A DNA stretch of 64,000 bases from positions 3,117,501 through 3,181,500 of the forward strand of contig NZ_CP048000.1 of the NCBI RefSeq assembly GCF_009931695.1, in the 5' to 3' direction. The notes under the pieces are model-generated. The model did not search any database. It saw only the letters and a program-made list of their open reading frames with translations, and was not told the DNA's origin. This document shows, piece by piece, positions 16,526 to 28,600 of the stretch. A program made the translations under genes and the position numbers. Source of the DNA: Anaerocolumna sedimenticola (GTDB taxonomy: Bacteria > Bacillota > Clostridia > Lachnospirales > Lachnospiraceae). Numbering within the stretch: position 1 is the first letter of the stretch; every line of letters starts with the position of its first letter.

Positions 16526-17890
16526 ATGAAACTTAAGAAGTTATTGGCTTTAACAATGGCAACAATTATGGTAATGTCTTTATCAGCATGCGGTAACAAC
16601 AAACAAAGCGGCGGTTCAACAGATACTGCCAGTACGGTAACTGAATCATCAGGAGAAGAAGCAACTCCGGCTGCAGAGGGTACTGCAGATGCTGGAGCGG
16701 AGGTTTCCGGTGATACGTTAACCGTAGCAATTTGGGATACTAACCAGGAACCGGGATTAAGAAAAATTATGGATGATTTTACTGCTAAGACCGGTACTAA
16801 GGTAGAAATTCAGGTTACTCCATGGGATCAATACTGGACCATGTTGGAAGCAGGCGCAACAGGCGGAACGTTACCGGATGTATTCTGGATGCACTCCAAT
16901 GAAATTGCAAAATATTCCGAATATGAAATGTTGCTTGATTTAACTGACAGAATTGCTAAAAGTGATGTAGTAGATATGTCTAAATTCCCTGAGGACATCG
17001 TAAATATCTATAAATGGCAGGGAGAAAAGCAATACGCTATGCCAAAAGATATCGATACAATAGCATTATGGTATAACAAAACTATGTTTGATGAAGCTGG
17101 TCTTGCTTATCCGGATGATTCCTGGACCTGGGATGATTTTAAAGAAGCTTGCAAGAAGTTAACGAAACCGGACGGAAGTCAATACGGATATACACTTAAA
17201 CCAGGCAATAACCAAGACGGATGGTATAATATGGTTTATGATATGGGTGGAACCGTTATATCTGATGATAAAAAATCATCCGGATTTGATCAGCCGGGCA
17301 CCATTAAAGCACTTGATTTTGCATCCGGTTTAGTAAAAGAAGGTTTAACACCGCCATATGAAACAATTGCAGAAAATGATGCAAATGCTTTATTTGAAGC
17401 AGGTAAAGTAGCTATGATCACACAGGGTTCCTGGATGCTTGCAGATCTTTGCAATAATGACTATGTAAAAGCAAACTGTGATGTGGCAGTACTTCCTAAA
17501 GATGCAGCTACCGGAAGAAGAGCATCTATCTATAATGGTCTTGGTTGGGCAGCAGCAGCTAACACAGATAAACCGGATCAGGCATGGTCTCTTATCGAAT
17601 ATATGGGATCACAGGAAGCTCAGCAAAAACAATCTGACTTAGGTATCGTTATTTCAGCTTATGAAGGAACTGTATCAAACTGGACCAAAGCTTATCCTGA
17701 TTTCAATACTCAGGCATACCTGGATATGATGGGTGACTTAGTAATCAGACCATATTCTAAAACAACAGTAACTTGGGAAAATATGATTAGTGAAAAATTA
17801 GTAGATGCTTGGACAGGTAAAAAGAGCGTAGAAGATGTATGTAAAGACATCACTACAGAAATGAATGCAACTTTAGCAGAAGAACAGTAG
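16526..17890 (+). CDS. Sugar ABC transporter substrate-binding lipoprotein
   Basis: A 454-residue extracellular solute-binding protein of family 1 (MalE/MsmE type). A lipoprotein signal ends in L-S-A-C with Cys22 the lipidated residue, followed by a low-complexity Ser/Thr/Ala/Glu linker to about residue 60. The start is ATG 16526 with GAGGAGG seven bases before it; the longer open frame from 16466 is not used. It is the first gene of an operon with two permeases and a GH36 alpha-galactosidase, so the ligand is probably raffinose, melibiose or stachyose. No ATPase gene is present; a shared MsmK-type ATPase elsewhere is expected. Confidence 0.93.
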   Translation: MKLKKLLALTMATIMVMSLSACGNNKQSGGSTDTASTVTESSGEEATPAAEGTADAGAEVSGDTLTVAIWDTNQEPGLRKIMDDFTAKTGTKVEIQVTPWDQYWTMLEAGATGGTLPDVFWMHSNEIAKYSEYEMLLDLTDRIAKSDVVDMSKFPEDIVNIYKWQGEKQYAMPKDIDTIALWYNKTMFDEAGLAYPDDSWTWDDFKEACKKLTKPDGSQYGYTLKPGNNQDGWYNMVYDMGGTVISDDKKSSGFDQPGTIKALDFASGLVKEGLTPPYETIAENDANALFEAGKVAMITQGSWMLADLCNNDYVKANCDVAVLPKDAATGRRASIYNGLGWAAAANTDKPDQAWSLIEYMGSQEAQQKQSDLGIVISAYEGTVSNWTKAYPDFNTQAYLDMMGDLVIRPYSKTTVTWENMISEKLVDAWTGKKSVEDVCKDITTEMNATLAEEQ

Positions 17891-17927
17891 AAAAAGTTCC
17901 TGATACTGTTTCGGGGCTAATATAGAA

Positions 17928-18002
17928 TAAAAGAAGAACAATTGTGGCAGGCATCGTCCAGGTAGCAATGGGTGAAGTCTGCCATTCTTCTCAAAGAGAA
18001 AT
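17928..18002 (+). promoter_or_regulatory. Stem-loop between binding-protein and permease genes
   Basis: An imperfect long hairpin: AGAAGAA..GTGGCAG on the left and CTGCCATTCTTCT on the right. It has no T run. Such structures after binding-protein genes often protect the upstream message or reduce read-through, giving more binding protein than permease. Role inferred. Confidence 0.45.
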
Positions 18003-18021
18003 TATATAAGGAGATGATATT

Positions 18022-18933
18022 GTGTCAGGAAAAGTAAAATCAAAAGGGATAAAACAGAAAAGAAATGAATTTTTCTGGGGTTGGTTATTTATTCTGCCTA
18101 CTATGATCGGCTTGGTTGTATTAAATATTATTCCTATTTTTCAAACCATATACCAGAGTTTTTTTAAAACCGGTGCATTTGGTAAAGGGAATATCTTTAT
18201 AGGTTTTGATAATTATAAAAAAATGATTGCAGATGAAAATGTCTGGCAGGCACTTATTAACACATTTAAGTATGCTATCATAGAGGTTCCTTTTTCCATT
18301 GCCATTGCCATTGTTCTGGCTGTTTTATTAAACCGCAAAATACTTGGACGTACGGTTTACAGAACAATTTATTTTTTGCCTATGGTCGCAGCACCTGCGG
18401 CAGTAGCTATGGTATGGAGATGGCTATATAATTCTGAGTTTGGTTTGTTAAACCATATGTTAAATTCCATTGGGTTAAAATCCGTTAATTGGATTTCAAG
18501 CCCTAATTTTACTTTTATATCGATTGCAGCAGTAGGTATTTGGTCTGTTATCGGTTATAATTTGGTACTTTTTCTGGCAGGTCTTCAGGAAATTCCCAGG
18601 GATTATTATGAAGCATCGGAAATTGACGGTGCTAACGGAATAAAACAATTTTTCGCTATAACCCTGCCTTTAATTTCTCCAACTATGTTCTTTGTTACCA
18701 TTACCAGAATTATCGGGGCAATGCAGGTTTTTGATTCCATTTTTATGATGATGGACAGAACTAATCCGGCGTTTCCCAAAACCCAGTCGCTGGTGTACTT
18801 ATTCTATAAGTATTCCTTTATTGAATCTAATAAAGGTTACGGTTCCGCAATCGTAATGTTATTACTGCTTGTTATTATGATTATAACGGTAATCCAGGTT
18901 CAGTATCAGAAGAAATGGGTTAACTACAATTAG
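18022..18933 (+). CDS. Sugar ABC transporter permease (MsmF/MalF type)
   Basis: Inner-membrane permease of 303 residues with about six membrane segments and the cytoplasmic EAA loop E-A-S-E-I-D-G-A-N-G near residues 197-206, where the ATPase docks. A GTG start is used, with AAGGAG at 18008-18013. It forms a heterodimeric channel with the following permease and receives sugar from the upstream lipoprotein. Confidence 0.93.
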   Translation: MSGKVKSKGIKQKRNEFFWGWLFILPTMIGLVVLNIIPIFQTIYQSFFKTGAFGKGNIFIGFDNYKKMIADENVWQALINTFKYAIIEVPFSIAIAIVLAVLLNRKILGRTVYRTIYFLPMVAAPAAVAMVWRWLYNSEFGLLNHMLNSIGLKSVNWISSPNFTFISIAAVGIWSVIGYNLVLFLAGLQEIPRDYYEASEIDGANGIKQFFAITLPLISPTMFFVTITRIIGAMQVFDSIFMMMDRTNPAFPKTQSLVYLFYKYSFIESNKGYGSAIVMLLLLVIMIITVIQVQYQKKWVNYN

Positions 18934-18948
18934 AAAGGAGAAGAAGAT

Positions 18949-19779
18949 ATGGGAAAACAAAAAAAATTCAGTCATGTTATTATTCATATTGTTTTGATTA
19001 TTGGAGCTATTACCATGCTTGTTCCCTTTTTATGGATGATATTAACTTCATTTAAATCAATTTCCGAATCGACACAAATGAATCCGTTTATTATTTTTCC
19101 TACCGTTTGGAGGACGGAATCCTTTACCTCGGTTTTAAGTAAAATGCATTTCGAAAGATTATATATCAACACCTTAATATTAATAGTTGGCCGTGTTGTA
19201 TGTGCCGTTCTTACTGCCACCATGGCAGGGTATGCTTTTGGACGTCTTACCTTTAAAGGAAGAGATATCGCTTTTTCTTTAGTATTATTCCAGATGATGG
19301 TACCGGGACAGATTTTTATCATTCCTCAATACTTAATGGTTAGCAAAGTGGGAATGTTAAATACTAGTTTTGCTCTTATTTTTCCTGGTTTGGTAACGGC
19401 ATTCGGTACATTCCTATTAAGGCAGTCATATATGAGCCTTCCCAAGGATTTAGAGGAAGCTGCTACGCTTGATGGTTGTAATATCGGTCAGACGTTCTTA
19501 TATGTTATGGCTCCCTTGACGAAATCTGCTATGGTTGCTCTTGGAATTTTCACAGCTCTTTTTGCATACAAAGACCTTATGTGGCCTTTGGTAGTAAATA
19601 CGGAGCAAAATACCATGCCTTTATCAGCGGCATTAGCAAAACTTCAGGGTCAATTTTCTGCCAACTATCCGGAACTTATGGCCGCATCTTTACTTGCCTG
19701 TATCCCGATGATTGTTATTTATATTATTTTCCAGAAACAATTCATTGAAGGAATTGCAACCAGCGGCGGTAAACTGTAA
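18949..19779 (+). CDS. Sugar ABC transporter permease (MsmG/MalG type)
   Basis: Second permease, 276 residues, about six membrane segments and an EAA loop E-E-A-A-T-L-D-G-C-N near residue 169. AAAGGAG precedes the ATG, 15 bases after the first permease. It pairs with that permease for alpha-galactoside import in the same operon. Confidence 0.93.
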   Translation: MGKQKKFSHVIIHIVLIIGAITMLVPFLWMILTSFKSISESTQMNPFIIFPTVWRTESFTSVLSKMHFERLYINTLILIVGRVVCAVLTATMAGYAFGRLTFKGRDIAFSLVLFQMMVPGQIFIIPQYLMVSKVGMLNTSFALIFPGLVTAFGTFLLRQSYMSLPKDLEEAATLDGCNIGQTFLYVMAPLTKSAMVALGIFTALFAYKDLMWPLVVNTEQNTMPLSAALAKLQGQFSANYPELMAASLLACIPMIVIYIIFQKQFIEGIATSGGKL

Positions 19780-19786
19780 GCCAAAG

Positions 19787-19900
19787 TGGATATACTTAGG
19801 TCCGCTGCGCTGCGGTTCTATCCTTATACCTGCTGCCGCAGGCATTTTAGCCAGAAGTAGTATTCCGACTGAAACAAGCAAGTCCAAAACCTACCGCTAA
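19787..19900 (-). repeat. Dispersed hairpin repeat family A, copy 3 (minus orientation)
   Basis: Read on the minus strand it gives GGTTTTGGACTTG, CTTGTTTCAGTCGGA, AATGCCTGC.GCAGCAGG, ATAAGG, GCGCAGCGGA and TATATCCACTTTG: the same block order as copy 1. It separates the second permease gene from the alpha-galactosidase gene and accounts for the short open frames seen here. Confidence 0.75.
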
Positions 19901-19982
19901 GAAACGGGATACTTACTTGTAAGGTTGAACTGACATAAGTTACACATTATAAATATGACAAAATTATATAAGGGAGAAAACT

Positions 19983-22196
19983 ATGCCAATTTTATATCAT
20001 GAACAATCAAAAGAATTCCACCTTTATAATAAAGAAATCAGTTATATTATTGAGATAATGGAAGATAATCAGCTGGGGAATCTTTATTACGGAAAGAAAG
20101 TTATAGATAGGGATTCTTTTGCCCATCTACATGAGGAAATGAAACGAAGCCAAGCGGCATCCCATTTGCCTGAACCATCAAAGCTTTATTTACAATACAC
20201 CAAACAGGAATATCCTTCTTATGGTACCGGAGATTACCGTTATCCGGCTTTTGAAATAAAACAGAATAATGGAAGCAGAATCAGCCATTTTGAATATATC
20301 GGCCATAACATTTATAAGGGAAAGAAAAAGATAGAACCTCTTCCTGCAGTATATGTAGAAGAAGAAGGGGAAGCCGACAGCCTTGAAATTGAGTTATTTG
20401 ATGAGCTGACCAATACCAGGTTATTGCTTTTTTATACCATATATGCCGAATTGCCGGTAATAACAAGGAGTGCTAAATTTATTCAGGAGGGAACGGAATC
20501 CATCTGCCTTACCAATGCTATGAGTGCCAGTATCGACCTGCCTGACATGGATTTTGAGATGCTTCATCTGGCTGGGGCCTGGGCAAGAGAACGCTATGTT
20601 AAGCTGAGAAAATTGGAACAGGGCGTTCAGTCCGTATACAGTATGCGTGGTGCCAGCAGTACGGAACATAATCCTTTCCTTGCTCTGAAACGTCCGGAAG
20701 CAACAGAACACACGGGGGAAGTATATGGTTTCAGCCTCGTTTACAGCGGAAGCTTCCTGGCCCAGGTCGAAGTTTGCACCCATGATATGACCAGGGTTTT
20801 ATTCGGAATTCACCCCAATAATTTTGAATGGCCTTTAAATACAGGAGAATCGTTCCAGACGCCCGAAGTAGTTATGGTATATTCCGATCAGGGATTAAAT
20901 AAGATGAGTCAGACCTATCATAAGCTTTACCGAACCAGACTGGTAAGAGGAAAGTGGAGGGATAAAGCCCGTCCTGTCCTGTTAAATAATTGGGAAGCTA
21001 CTTATATGGATTTTAATGAAGAATCTATTTTGAAGATCGCAGAAAAAGCAAAATCCGTAGGAGTAGAATTATTTGTATTAGATGATGGCTGGTTTGGTAC
21101 AAGAGACGATGATAAACAAAGCCTGGGTGACTGGTTTGTAGATAAAAGAAAACTGCCCAACGGTATCAGTGGTTTATCTGAGAAAATTGAAGCTATGGGT
21201 ATGAAGTTCGGACTTTGGATCGAACCGGAAATGACCAATAAAAACAGCGATTTATACCGCAATCATCCGGATTACATTATCTCTGTCCCTGGCAGGTTTG
21301 AAAGCTTAAGCCGTACTCAGCATGTATTGGATTTTTCAAGAAAAGAAATAGTGGATTATATTCATTCCATGATTGCAGGTATTATAAGGGAATCAAAAAT
21401 TTCCTATATTAAATGGGATATGAACCGTTATATTACGGAATGTTATTCAAGGGCTGCATTACCGGAAGAACAGGGTATGGTAATGCATAAGTATATATTA
21501 GGTGTATATGACTTATATACAAGGTTGATTACGGAATTTCCGGATATTTTATTTGAATCCTGTGCCAGCGGGGGCGGACGTTTTGATCCTGGTATGTTAT
21601 ATTTCGCACCACAGACCTGGTGCAGTGATGATACAGATGCCAATGAAAGACTAAAAATTCAATATGGCACCAGTATGGTTTATCCTTTATCCAGTATAGG
21701 TGCTCATGTATCTGCTGTTCCAAATCATCAGCTTGGAAGATTGACACCGATTCAGTCCAGAGCTAATGTGGCATTTTTCGGCGCATTTGGTTATGAGTTG
21801 GATTTAAATAAACTGACTGAGGAAGAAATTGAAGCAGTAAAAGAACAGGTACGCTATTATAAGGAAAACCGTAGTTTAATCCAGCAGGGCAATTTTTACA
21901 GACTAAAGAGTCCGTTTGAAGGGAATGACACTGCATGGATTGTGGTATCCGATGATAAATCCAAAGCGATTGCAGGTTATTACCAGCGTTTAAATAAAGT
22001 AAATGCCAGCTGGCTGCGCTTACAAATAAAAGGTTTGGATGAGAGTACTTTATATCAGGTTTCAAGCCTTGGAAAAACCATGGAAGCTTATGGGGATGAA
22101 TTGATGAATATAGGTATTATCATTAACCGCAAAGATTTAAATCGTACCGGTGGTGATTTTGCCTCCCTGTTGTTTGATTTTGTTAAGGTTAAATAA
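19983..22196 (+). CDS. Alpha-galactosidase, glycoside hydrolase family 36
   Basis: A 737-residue intracellular enzyme (no signal peptide) that removes terminal alpha-1,6-galactose from melibiose, raffinose or stachyose. It has an N-terminal beta-sandwich, the barrel motif L-D-D-G-W-F-G-T-R, the nucleophile Asp479 in K-W-D-M-N, and the acid/base Asp549 in C-S-D-D-T-D-A. These match the GH36 enzymes of Geobacillus (about 730 residues). GGGAG precedes the ATG. It follows the sugar ABC genes and repeat A copy 3, and probably belongs to the same AraC-controlled operon. Confidence 0.96.
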   Translation: MPILYHEQSKEFHLYNKEISYIIEIMEDNQLGNLYYGKKVIDRDSFAHLHEEMKRSQAASHLPEPSKLYLQYTKQEYPSYGTGDYRYPAFEIKQNNGSRISHFEYIGHNIYKGKKKIEPLPAVYVEEEGEADSLEIELFDELTNTRLLLFYTIYAELPVITRSAKFIQEGTESICLTNAMSASIDLPDMDFEMLHLAGAWARERYVKLRKLEQGVQSVYSMRGASSTEHNPFLALKRPEATEHTGEVYGFSLVYSGSFLAQVEVCTHDMTRVLFGIHPNNFEWPLNTGESFQTPEVVMVYSDQGLNKMSQTYHKLYRTRLVRGKWRDKARPVLLNNWEATYMDFNEESILKIAEKAKSVGVELFVLDDGWFGTRDDDKQSLGDWFVDKRKLPNGISGLSEKIEAMGMKFGLWIEPEMTNKNSDLYRNHPDYIISVPGRFESLSRTQHVLDFSRKEIVDYIHSMIAGIIRESKISYIKWDMNRYITECYSRAALPEEQGMVMHKYILGVYDLYTRLITEFPDILFESCASGGGRFDPGMLYFAPQTWCSDDTDANERLKIQYGTSMVYPLSSIGAHVSAVPNHQLGRLTPIQSRANVAFFGAFGYELDLNKLTEEEIEAVKEQVRYYKENRSLIQQGNFYRLKSPFEGNDTAWIVVSDDKSKAIAGYYQRLNKVNASWLRLQIKGLDESTLYQVSSLGKTMEAYGDELMNIGIIINRKDLNRTGGDFASLLFDFVKVK

Positions 22197-22254
22197 CTGG
22201 ACAAGACACAATAAAGGAAATATTAACTAAAAACAGTTTCATAAATTATATATC

Positions 22255-22315
22255 AGAGCCTGTTTAACTTATTTTTTAAAGTAATATTTGATAAGTTAAA
22301 ACGGGCTCTCTTTTT
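22255..22315 (+). terminator. Terminator of the alpha-galactoside operon
   Basis: AGAGCCTGTTTAACTTAT (22255-22272) pairs with ATAAGTTAAAACGGGCTCT (22291-22309) with one bulge, followed by CTTTTTG. Confidence 0.85.
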
Positions 22316-22470
22316 GTTCTGCTGCAAAGTTAACATAGTGTACTTTTAATTTTGTGAATTGGTATTAATTTTCACATTATACACATAATAAAAATATCGG
22401 TCAGAAACTCGTAAAGAATTCAGATAAAAAGGTTCAGCACGACAGAAAGTGAAAAGAAAGGGTATAAAAA

Positions 22471-23762
22471 ATGAATGTAATTGGTAATGTTCCAAAAGAT
22501 AAAACCTTAGATAACAGTATGGCTTTATTAATGGAAGGGTATGAATTTATTCCAAATAGGTGCAGAAAATATCAATCCGATCTATTCATAACAAGGTTAT
22601 TAGGGGAAAAAGTAATTTGCATCAGTGGGGTTGATGCCTCCAAAATCTTTTATGATAATCAGAAATTTACAAGAAAAGGAGCAGCGCCCAAACGGGTGCA
22701 GAAAACTTTATTTGGTGTAAACGGAGTGCAGGCTTTAGACGGAAATGCCCATAAACACCGTAAAGCAATGTTTATGTCAATTATGACTCCCTATAATTTA
22801 AAAAGGCTGGAAAGTATTACAAGAAAGCACTGGGAAAAGGCAGCAAAAGAATGGGAACGGAAAACGAAATCCAGGAATAAGTCTTTTCTTAATCCTAAGC
22901 AGATTATTTTATTTGACGAAGTGCAGAATATAATGTGCAAGATAGCCTGTGAATGGGCAGGCATACCATTAAGTCCCAAGGAGGTAAAACTGCGGGCGGA
23001 TGACCTTGGTAAATTGGTCGATGGTTTCGGTGGAATCGGTATCAGATATTATGAGGGACGTTGTGCGCGTAAAAGAACAGAAAATTGGATAAGAGGTATA
23101 ATTACTCAGATCCGTCAGGAAAAAATTGTGGCAGCCAAAAATACGGCCGCTTATACCATAGCCAGACACCGGGGGCTAAAGGGCAAATTGTTAAATACAC
23201 AAATAGTGGCGGTAGAACTGATTAATATCGTAAGGCCTATTGTTGCTATTGCTACTTACATTACTTTCGGGCTCTGGCCTTGTATGAACATCCGGATTGC
23301 AGAATAAAGCTTGCCAGAAATGAAGATAATTACGATCTTTTGTTTGTCCAGGAAATCAGAAGATATTTTCCCTTTACCCCATTTGTAGGTGCAAGGGTCA
23401 GAAATGATTTTGTATGGAGTAACTGCTTATTCAAAAGAAATACGTTGGTACTATTAGATGTATATGGGATTGATCATGATTCACGTTTATGGAAGAAGCC
23501 GTATGAATTCCAACCGGAAAGATTCCGTAAATGGGATGGAAATCCATATAGCTTTATACCTCAGGGAGGAGGAGACCATTATGATGGCCACCGCTGTCCC
23601 GGTGAAATGGTTGTAGTTGAAATAATGAAAGTAAGTTTAGGTTATCTGGCAACGAAAGTGAATTATAATGTACCAAGACAGAATTTAACTTATCCTTTAA
23701 GAAGAATACCGACTCTTCCGAAAAGCAGATTTATAATTAATAAAGTAAGAAGGATATATTGA
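22471..23762 (+). pseudogene. CYP152-family fatty-acid hydroxylating P450 peroxygenase, broken by a -1 frameshift
   Basis: Two overlapping frames (22471-23307 and 23280-23762) make one CYP152-type P450 that uses hydrogen peroxide to hydroxylate fatty acids, like Bacillus subtilis CypC. The N-terminal part has M-E-G-Y-E-F-I and a substrate-channel region; the C-terminal part has F-V-Q-E-I-R-R-Y-F-P-F and the haem loop G-H-R-C-P-G-E with the Cys ligand intact. The break is at 23264-23267 in ATTACTTTCGG: one extra T in the T run restores I-T-F-R-A-L-A-L-Y-E-H-P, matching the CypC order, and gives about 430 residues. Either a recent inactivation or a sequence error; everything else is intact. Confidence 0.9.
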
Positions 23763-23778
23763 TTTTAAATCATCAAGA

Positions 23779-23817
23779 CTGTTGCTGCTTTATAAGCTGC
23801 AACAGCTTACTTTTTTA
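23779..23817 (+). terminator. Terminator after the P450 gene
   Basis: CTGTTGC (23779-23785) pairs with GCAACAG (23799-23805), and a T6 run ends at 23816. Confidence 0.7.
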
Positions 23818-23916
23818 ACCGGAAGAAACACGCATTGGGAGTTTCTCCGGTTCGCGTGCGCATTGGAATTATTGCAAGCAAGCTTGCCAACTCTCACTTT
23901 ACTTTCGCGGAAATAA
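23817..23916 (+). repeat. Solo copy of repeat family C
   Basis: ACCGGAAGAAACACGC, GAGTTTCT.CGGTTCGCG, GCGCATT.GAATTATTGC, AAGCAAGCTTGCC and TTTCGCGGAA occur in the same order and spacing as in the tandem array at 43483-43928. It is diverged from that array by several substitutions. The CCGGAAGAAAC/GTTTCTCCGG and AAGCAAGCTTGC parts are self-complementary. Confidence 0.8.
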
Positions 23917-24399
23917 ATAAAAGCAAGGATTAATTCAAATCCCTGCTTTTATTTTTGTGTCTCACTCAATATTCAGTTTTCATTCGATTAAAATTAAGTC
24001 TTACCAACATCATCTGAAATAGTAATTTTTTGTGACACTAAGCCAGTCCAAGACAACCATCTCCTACAGTTTTGGTAAAAAACTTTTCTTTTGCAGTTCT
24101 GAGACTAAACCACAAAATTTCAAATTCTATCGGAAGGATACTTCTACAAAATCCATCTTATGAATCAGATTCATAAAAAAATTTGTTTTTGTATCCATTC
24201 CTTATTATATCAAATTCGAGGTTTATTATACATTACAGAAAATGTAATATATTGGTAATTTCTGATATTACTAATTCAACATCTAATTATAATACTCTTA
24301 AAACTTACTGCCGCGATAGTAAAAAAACAGAGAATAATTATTCTGCTTCGATAGTTAATTATAACTTTGCAAGTATAATATTGTGGTTATATTAACAAA

Positions 24400-24606
24400 T
24401 CATTCCTCTATTTTACATCCAACCCGCTCAATTCCGTCTGTTATTTCTTTGGTATCGGTAGTTTCATTATATCCCACTTCAATGGTCCCCCTTACAAGAT
24501 CCACATCAATGGAGCTTACTCCCTCAACTTTATTTAAAACATTTTTTACCTGAGTTTTCATTTTTTCATTTAATAATCCGGAAACATTATAGTGCACTTT
24601 ATTCAT
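24400..24606 (-). CDS. HMA-fold protein lacking the metal-binding cysteines
   Basis: A 68-residue protein with the size and strand/helix pattern of a heavy-metal-associated (CopZ-like) domain, including G-V-S-S-I-D-V-D-L-V-R-G-T-I-E-V and a C-terminal I-E-R-V-G-C-K-I. The metal loop M-x-C-x-x-C is replaced by V-S-G-L-L-N, so classical copper(I) binding is not expected; one Cys remains near the C-terminus. The start is ATG 24606, with AAAGGAG seven bases upstream; the longer frame to 24663 runs into repeat B. No copper ATPase is adjacent. Function unknown. Confidence 0.8.
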   Translation of the reverse strand: MNKVHYNVSGLLNEKMKTQVKNVLNKVEGVSSIDVDLVRGTIEVGYNETTDTKEITDGIERVGCKIEE

Positions 24607-24626
24607 ACAGTTACTCCTTTCTAAAA

Positions 24627-24685
24627 ATATGATTAGGTAATGCGAAACTATAAAGTTTTGCAAATTATAGTTTCGTAATTATCTA
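24627..24685 (-). repeat. Dispersed inverted repeat family B, copy 2
   Basis: A near-perfect palindrome: TTAGGTAATGCGAAACTATA (24632-24651) against its complement ending in AGTTTCGTAATTATCTAA (24667-24684). The core GCGAAACT/AGTTTCG is shared with the copies at 11.5 and 57.9 kb. It lies just upstream of the HMA gene. Confidence 0.65.
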
Positions 24686-24867
24686 AAAAATAGGATTCAT
24701 AAAAATTAAAAAATAAAATATTCCTTTAATTTATCAGCTTGTATTTAATAATTTTATTTAACATGAATAGTATTCGTTCATATGTAAGATTCTATAAATG
24801 GAAATAATTCTTATATAAATTGGAAAAGTTATGTTAAATATTAAACAGAATTTGGATGAAAACATGG

Positions 24868-24896
24868 TTGTAAAAAGTCAATCTATACAATATAAT
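24868..24896 (+). promoter_or_regulatory. Predicted sigma-A promoter of the DedA gene
   Basis: TTGTAA (24868-24873), a 17-base spacer, then a perfect TATAAT (24891-24896), 51 bases before the dedA start codon. Confidence 0.65.
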
Positions 24897-24946
24897 TGAA
24901 ACAAGGGTTATTTATTGGCTCATAATTTTAGCTTAAGGAGAAAAAC

Positions 24947-25558
24947 ATGCAGGATTGGATAATTGATTTTATGAACCAGTTTGGTTATTTAGGAATTACG
25001 TTATTAATTGCTTTGGAGAATATTTTTCCACCAATTCCATCAGAAGTTATTCTGACTTTCGGTGGGTTTATGACAACTTATACAGATTTACAAGTGTTCG
25101 GAGTTATTATTGCTTCTACTTTCGGTTCTTTATTAGGAGCCTGTGTATTGTACGGTGTCGGAAATATACTTTCTGCTGAACGGCTGGGAAAGATTTTAGA
25201 TGGTAAAATTGGCCAGATACTTCATTTTAATAAAGAAGATGTTTTTAAAGCATGCGACTGGTTTAACAGTAAAGGAAAAAACACTGTATTTATCTGCCGC
25301 TGTATTCCAATTGTCCGCAGTGTAATCTCCATACCTGCAGGTATGGCAAAAATGAAATTCGGATTATTTTTTATCTTAACGACTGCCGGTTCTTTTATTT
25401 GGAATACGGTCTTAGTATATTTAGGTGTAGCTGCAAGTTCTTCCTGGGAGAAGATCGTAGCAGGAACCGGCCTGTATACGAAGATTACGGTAATAGTATT
25501 AGGTGTTATTGCTGTTGTTATTGCTTACCTTTATCTTAAGAAAAGACTTGGAAAATAA
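24947..25558 (+). CDS. DedA-family membrane protein
   Basis: A 203-residue integral membrane protein of the DedA/VTT (SNARE-associated) family. It has the early E-N-I-F-P-P-I-P-S-E motif, the F-x-C-R-C-I-P-I-V-R-S motif with conserved Arg (about residues 119-130), and a re-entrant G-M-A-K-M segment, with three to four further membrane helices. Family members act in membrane homeostasis and some flip polyprenyl phosphate or phospholipid. AAGGAG precedes the ATG. It is probably monocistronic. Confidence 0.92.
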   Translation: MQDWIIDFMNQFGYLGITLLIALENIFPPIPSEVILTFGGFMTTYTDLQVFGVIIASTFGSLLGACVLYGVGNILSAERLGKILDGKIGQILHFNKEDVFKACDWFNSKGKNTVFICRCIPIVRSVISIPAGMAKMKFGLFFILTTAGSFIWNTVLVYLGVAASSSWEKIVAGTGLYTKITVIVLGVIAVVIAYLYLKKRLGK

Positions 25559-25626
25559 ATAATATTTAAAAAGTAAATTAAGAATTAATTTTTAAAAAAG
25601 TAATTACTAAATAATATTTGGTTAGA

Positions 25627-25671
25627 AATATCATATATACAGATATATCTATTTCATCTGTATGATATTAA
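25627..25671 (+). promoter_or_regulatory. Inverted repeat upstream of the V-ATPase operon
   Basis: AATATCATA.TAT.ACAGAT on the left pairs with ATCTGTATGATATT on the right, apart from a three-base insertion. It lies about 50 bases upstream of the first ATPase gene. It could be an operator or leader hairpin; no regulator is adjacent. Confidence 0.35.
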
Positions 25672-25719
25672 AATATAACAGTTTTACATTACTACCGTTT
25701 TTATTTTGGAGGTGAAAAT

Positions 25720-26028
25720 GTGGCTAACGAAATAGTACAAGCTGTTCGCCAGGCAGAGCAGGAAGCTGTTAAAATTGAAAAGGAGGCAATTCAGAAAGCA
25801 GAAACAATGATACAAAAAGCAAATATTGATGCTAAACAATTAATTTCATCAATGACCAAGGAAGTACTGGCTAAATCTCAAAAAGATTTGGAACAGGCAC
25901 AGCTTCATGGGGAAGAACTTATGGTAACTGCTGTACAAAAAGCAGAGAAAGAAATACTTTTATTAAAAGAAATAGTAAAAAGTAAAGAACAAAATGCAAT
26001 TGAGCTTGTTCTTTCGGAAGTAATATAA
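25720..26028 (+). CDS. V-type ATPase peripheral-stalk subunit (AhaH/NtpF-like)
   Basis: A 102-residue, almost wholly helical, charged Ala/Lys/Glu-rich protein of the V/A-ATPase G/H stalk type, predicted to form a coiled coil with subunit E. It begins with GTG, with GGAGG seven bases before it. First gene of the nine-gene V-ATPase operon, in the place where such a subunit usually precedes subunit I. Sequence alone is weakly diagnostic; context makes the call. Confidence 0.8.
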   Translation: MANEIVQAVRQAEQEAVKIEKEAIQKAETMIQKANIDAKQLISSMTKEVLAKSQKDLEQAQLHGEELMVTAVQKAEKEILLLKEIVKSKEQNAIELVLSEVI

Positions 26029-26090
26029 CTCAACTGCCTGTCAGATGAGTTAATTCTAACATAAGAATTACTAAAGGAGGTGTTTGTTAT

Positions 26091-28581
<2,491 letters not shown>

Positions 28582-28600
28582 CAGTTAGGAGAGTTAAACG

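Larger units (their letters stand above)
23763..24399. other. Intergenic region between P450 and HMA genes
   Basis: About 640 bases. It contains the P450 terminator and a solo copy of repeat family C; the remainder (23940-24399) is AT-rich without a recognisable gene or RNA. A 70-codon open frame at 24183 lacks a ribosome binding site. Confidence 0.6.
24607..24946. other. Divergent intergenic region between HMA and DedA genes
   Basis: 340 AT-rich bases containing repeat B copy 2 and the dedA promoter. Nothing else was recognised. Confidence 0.5.
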
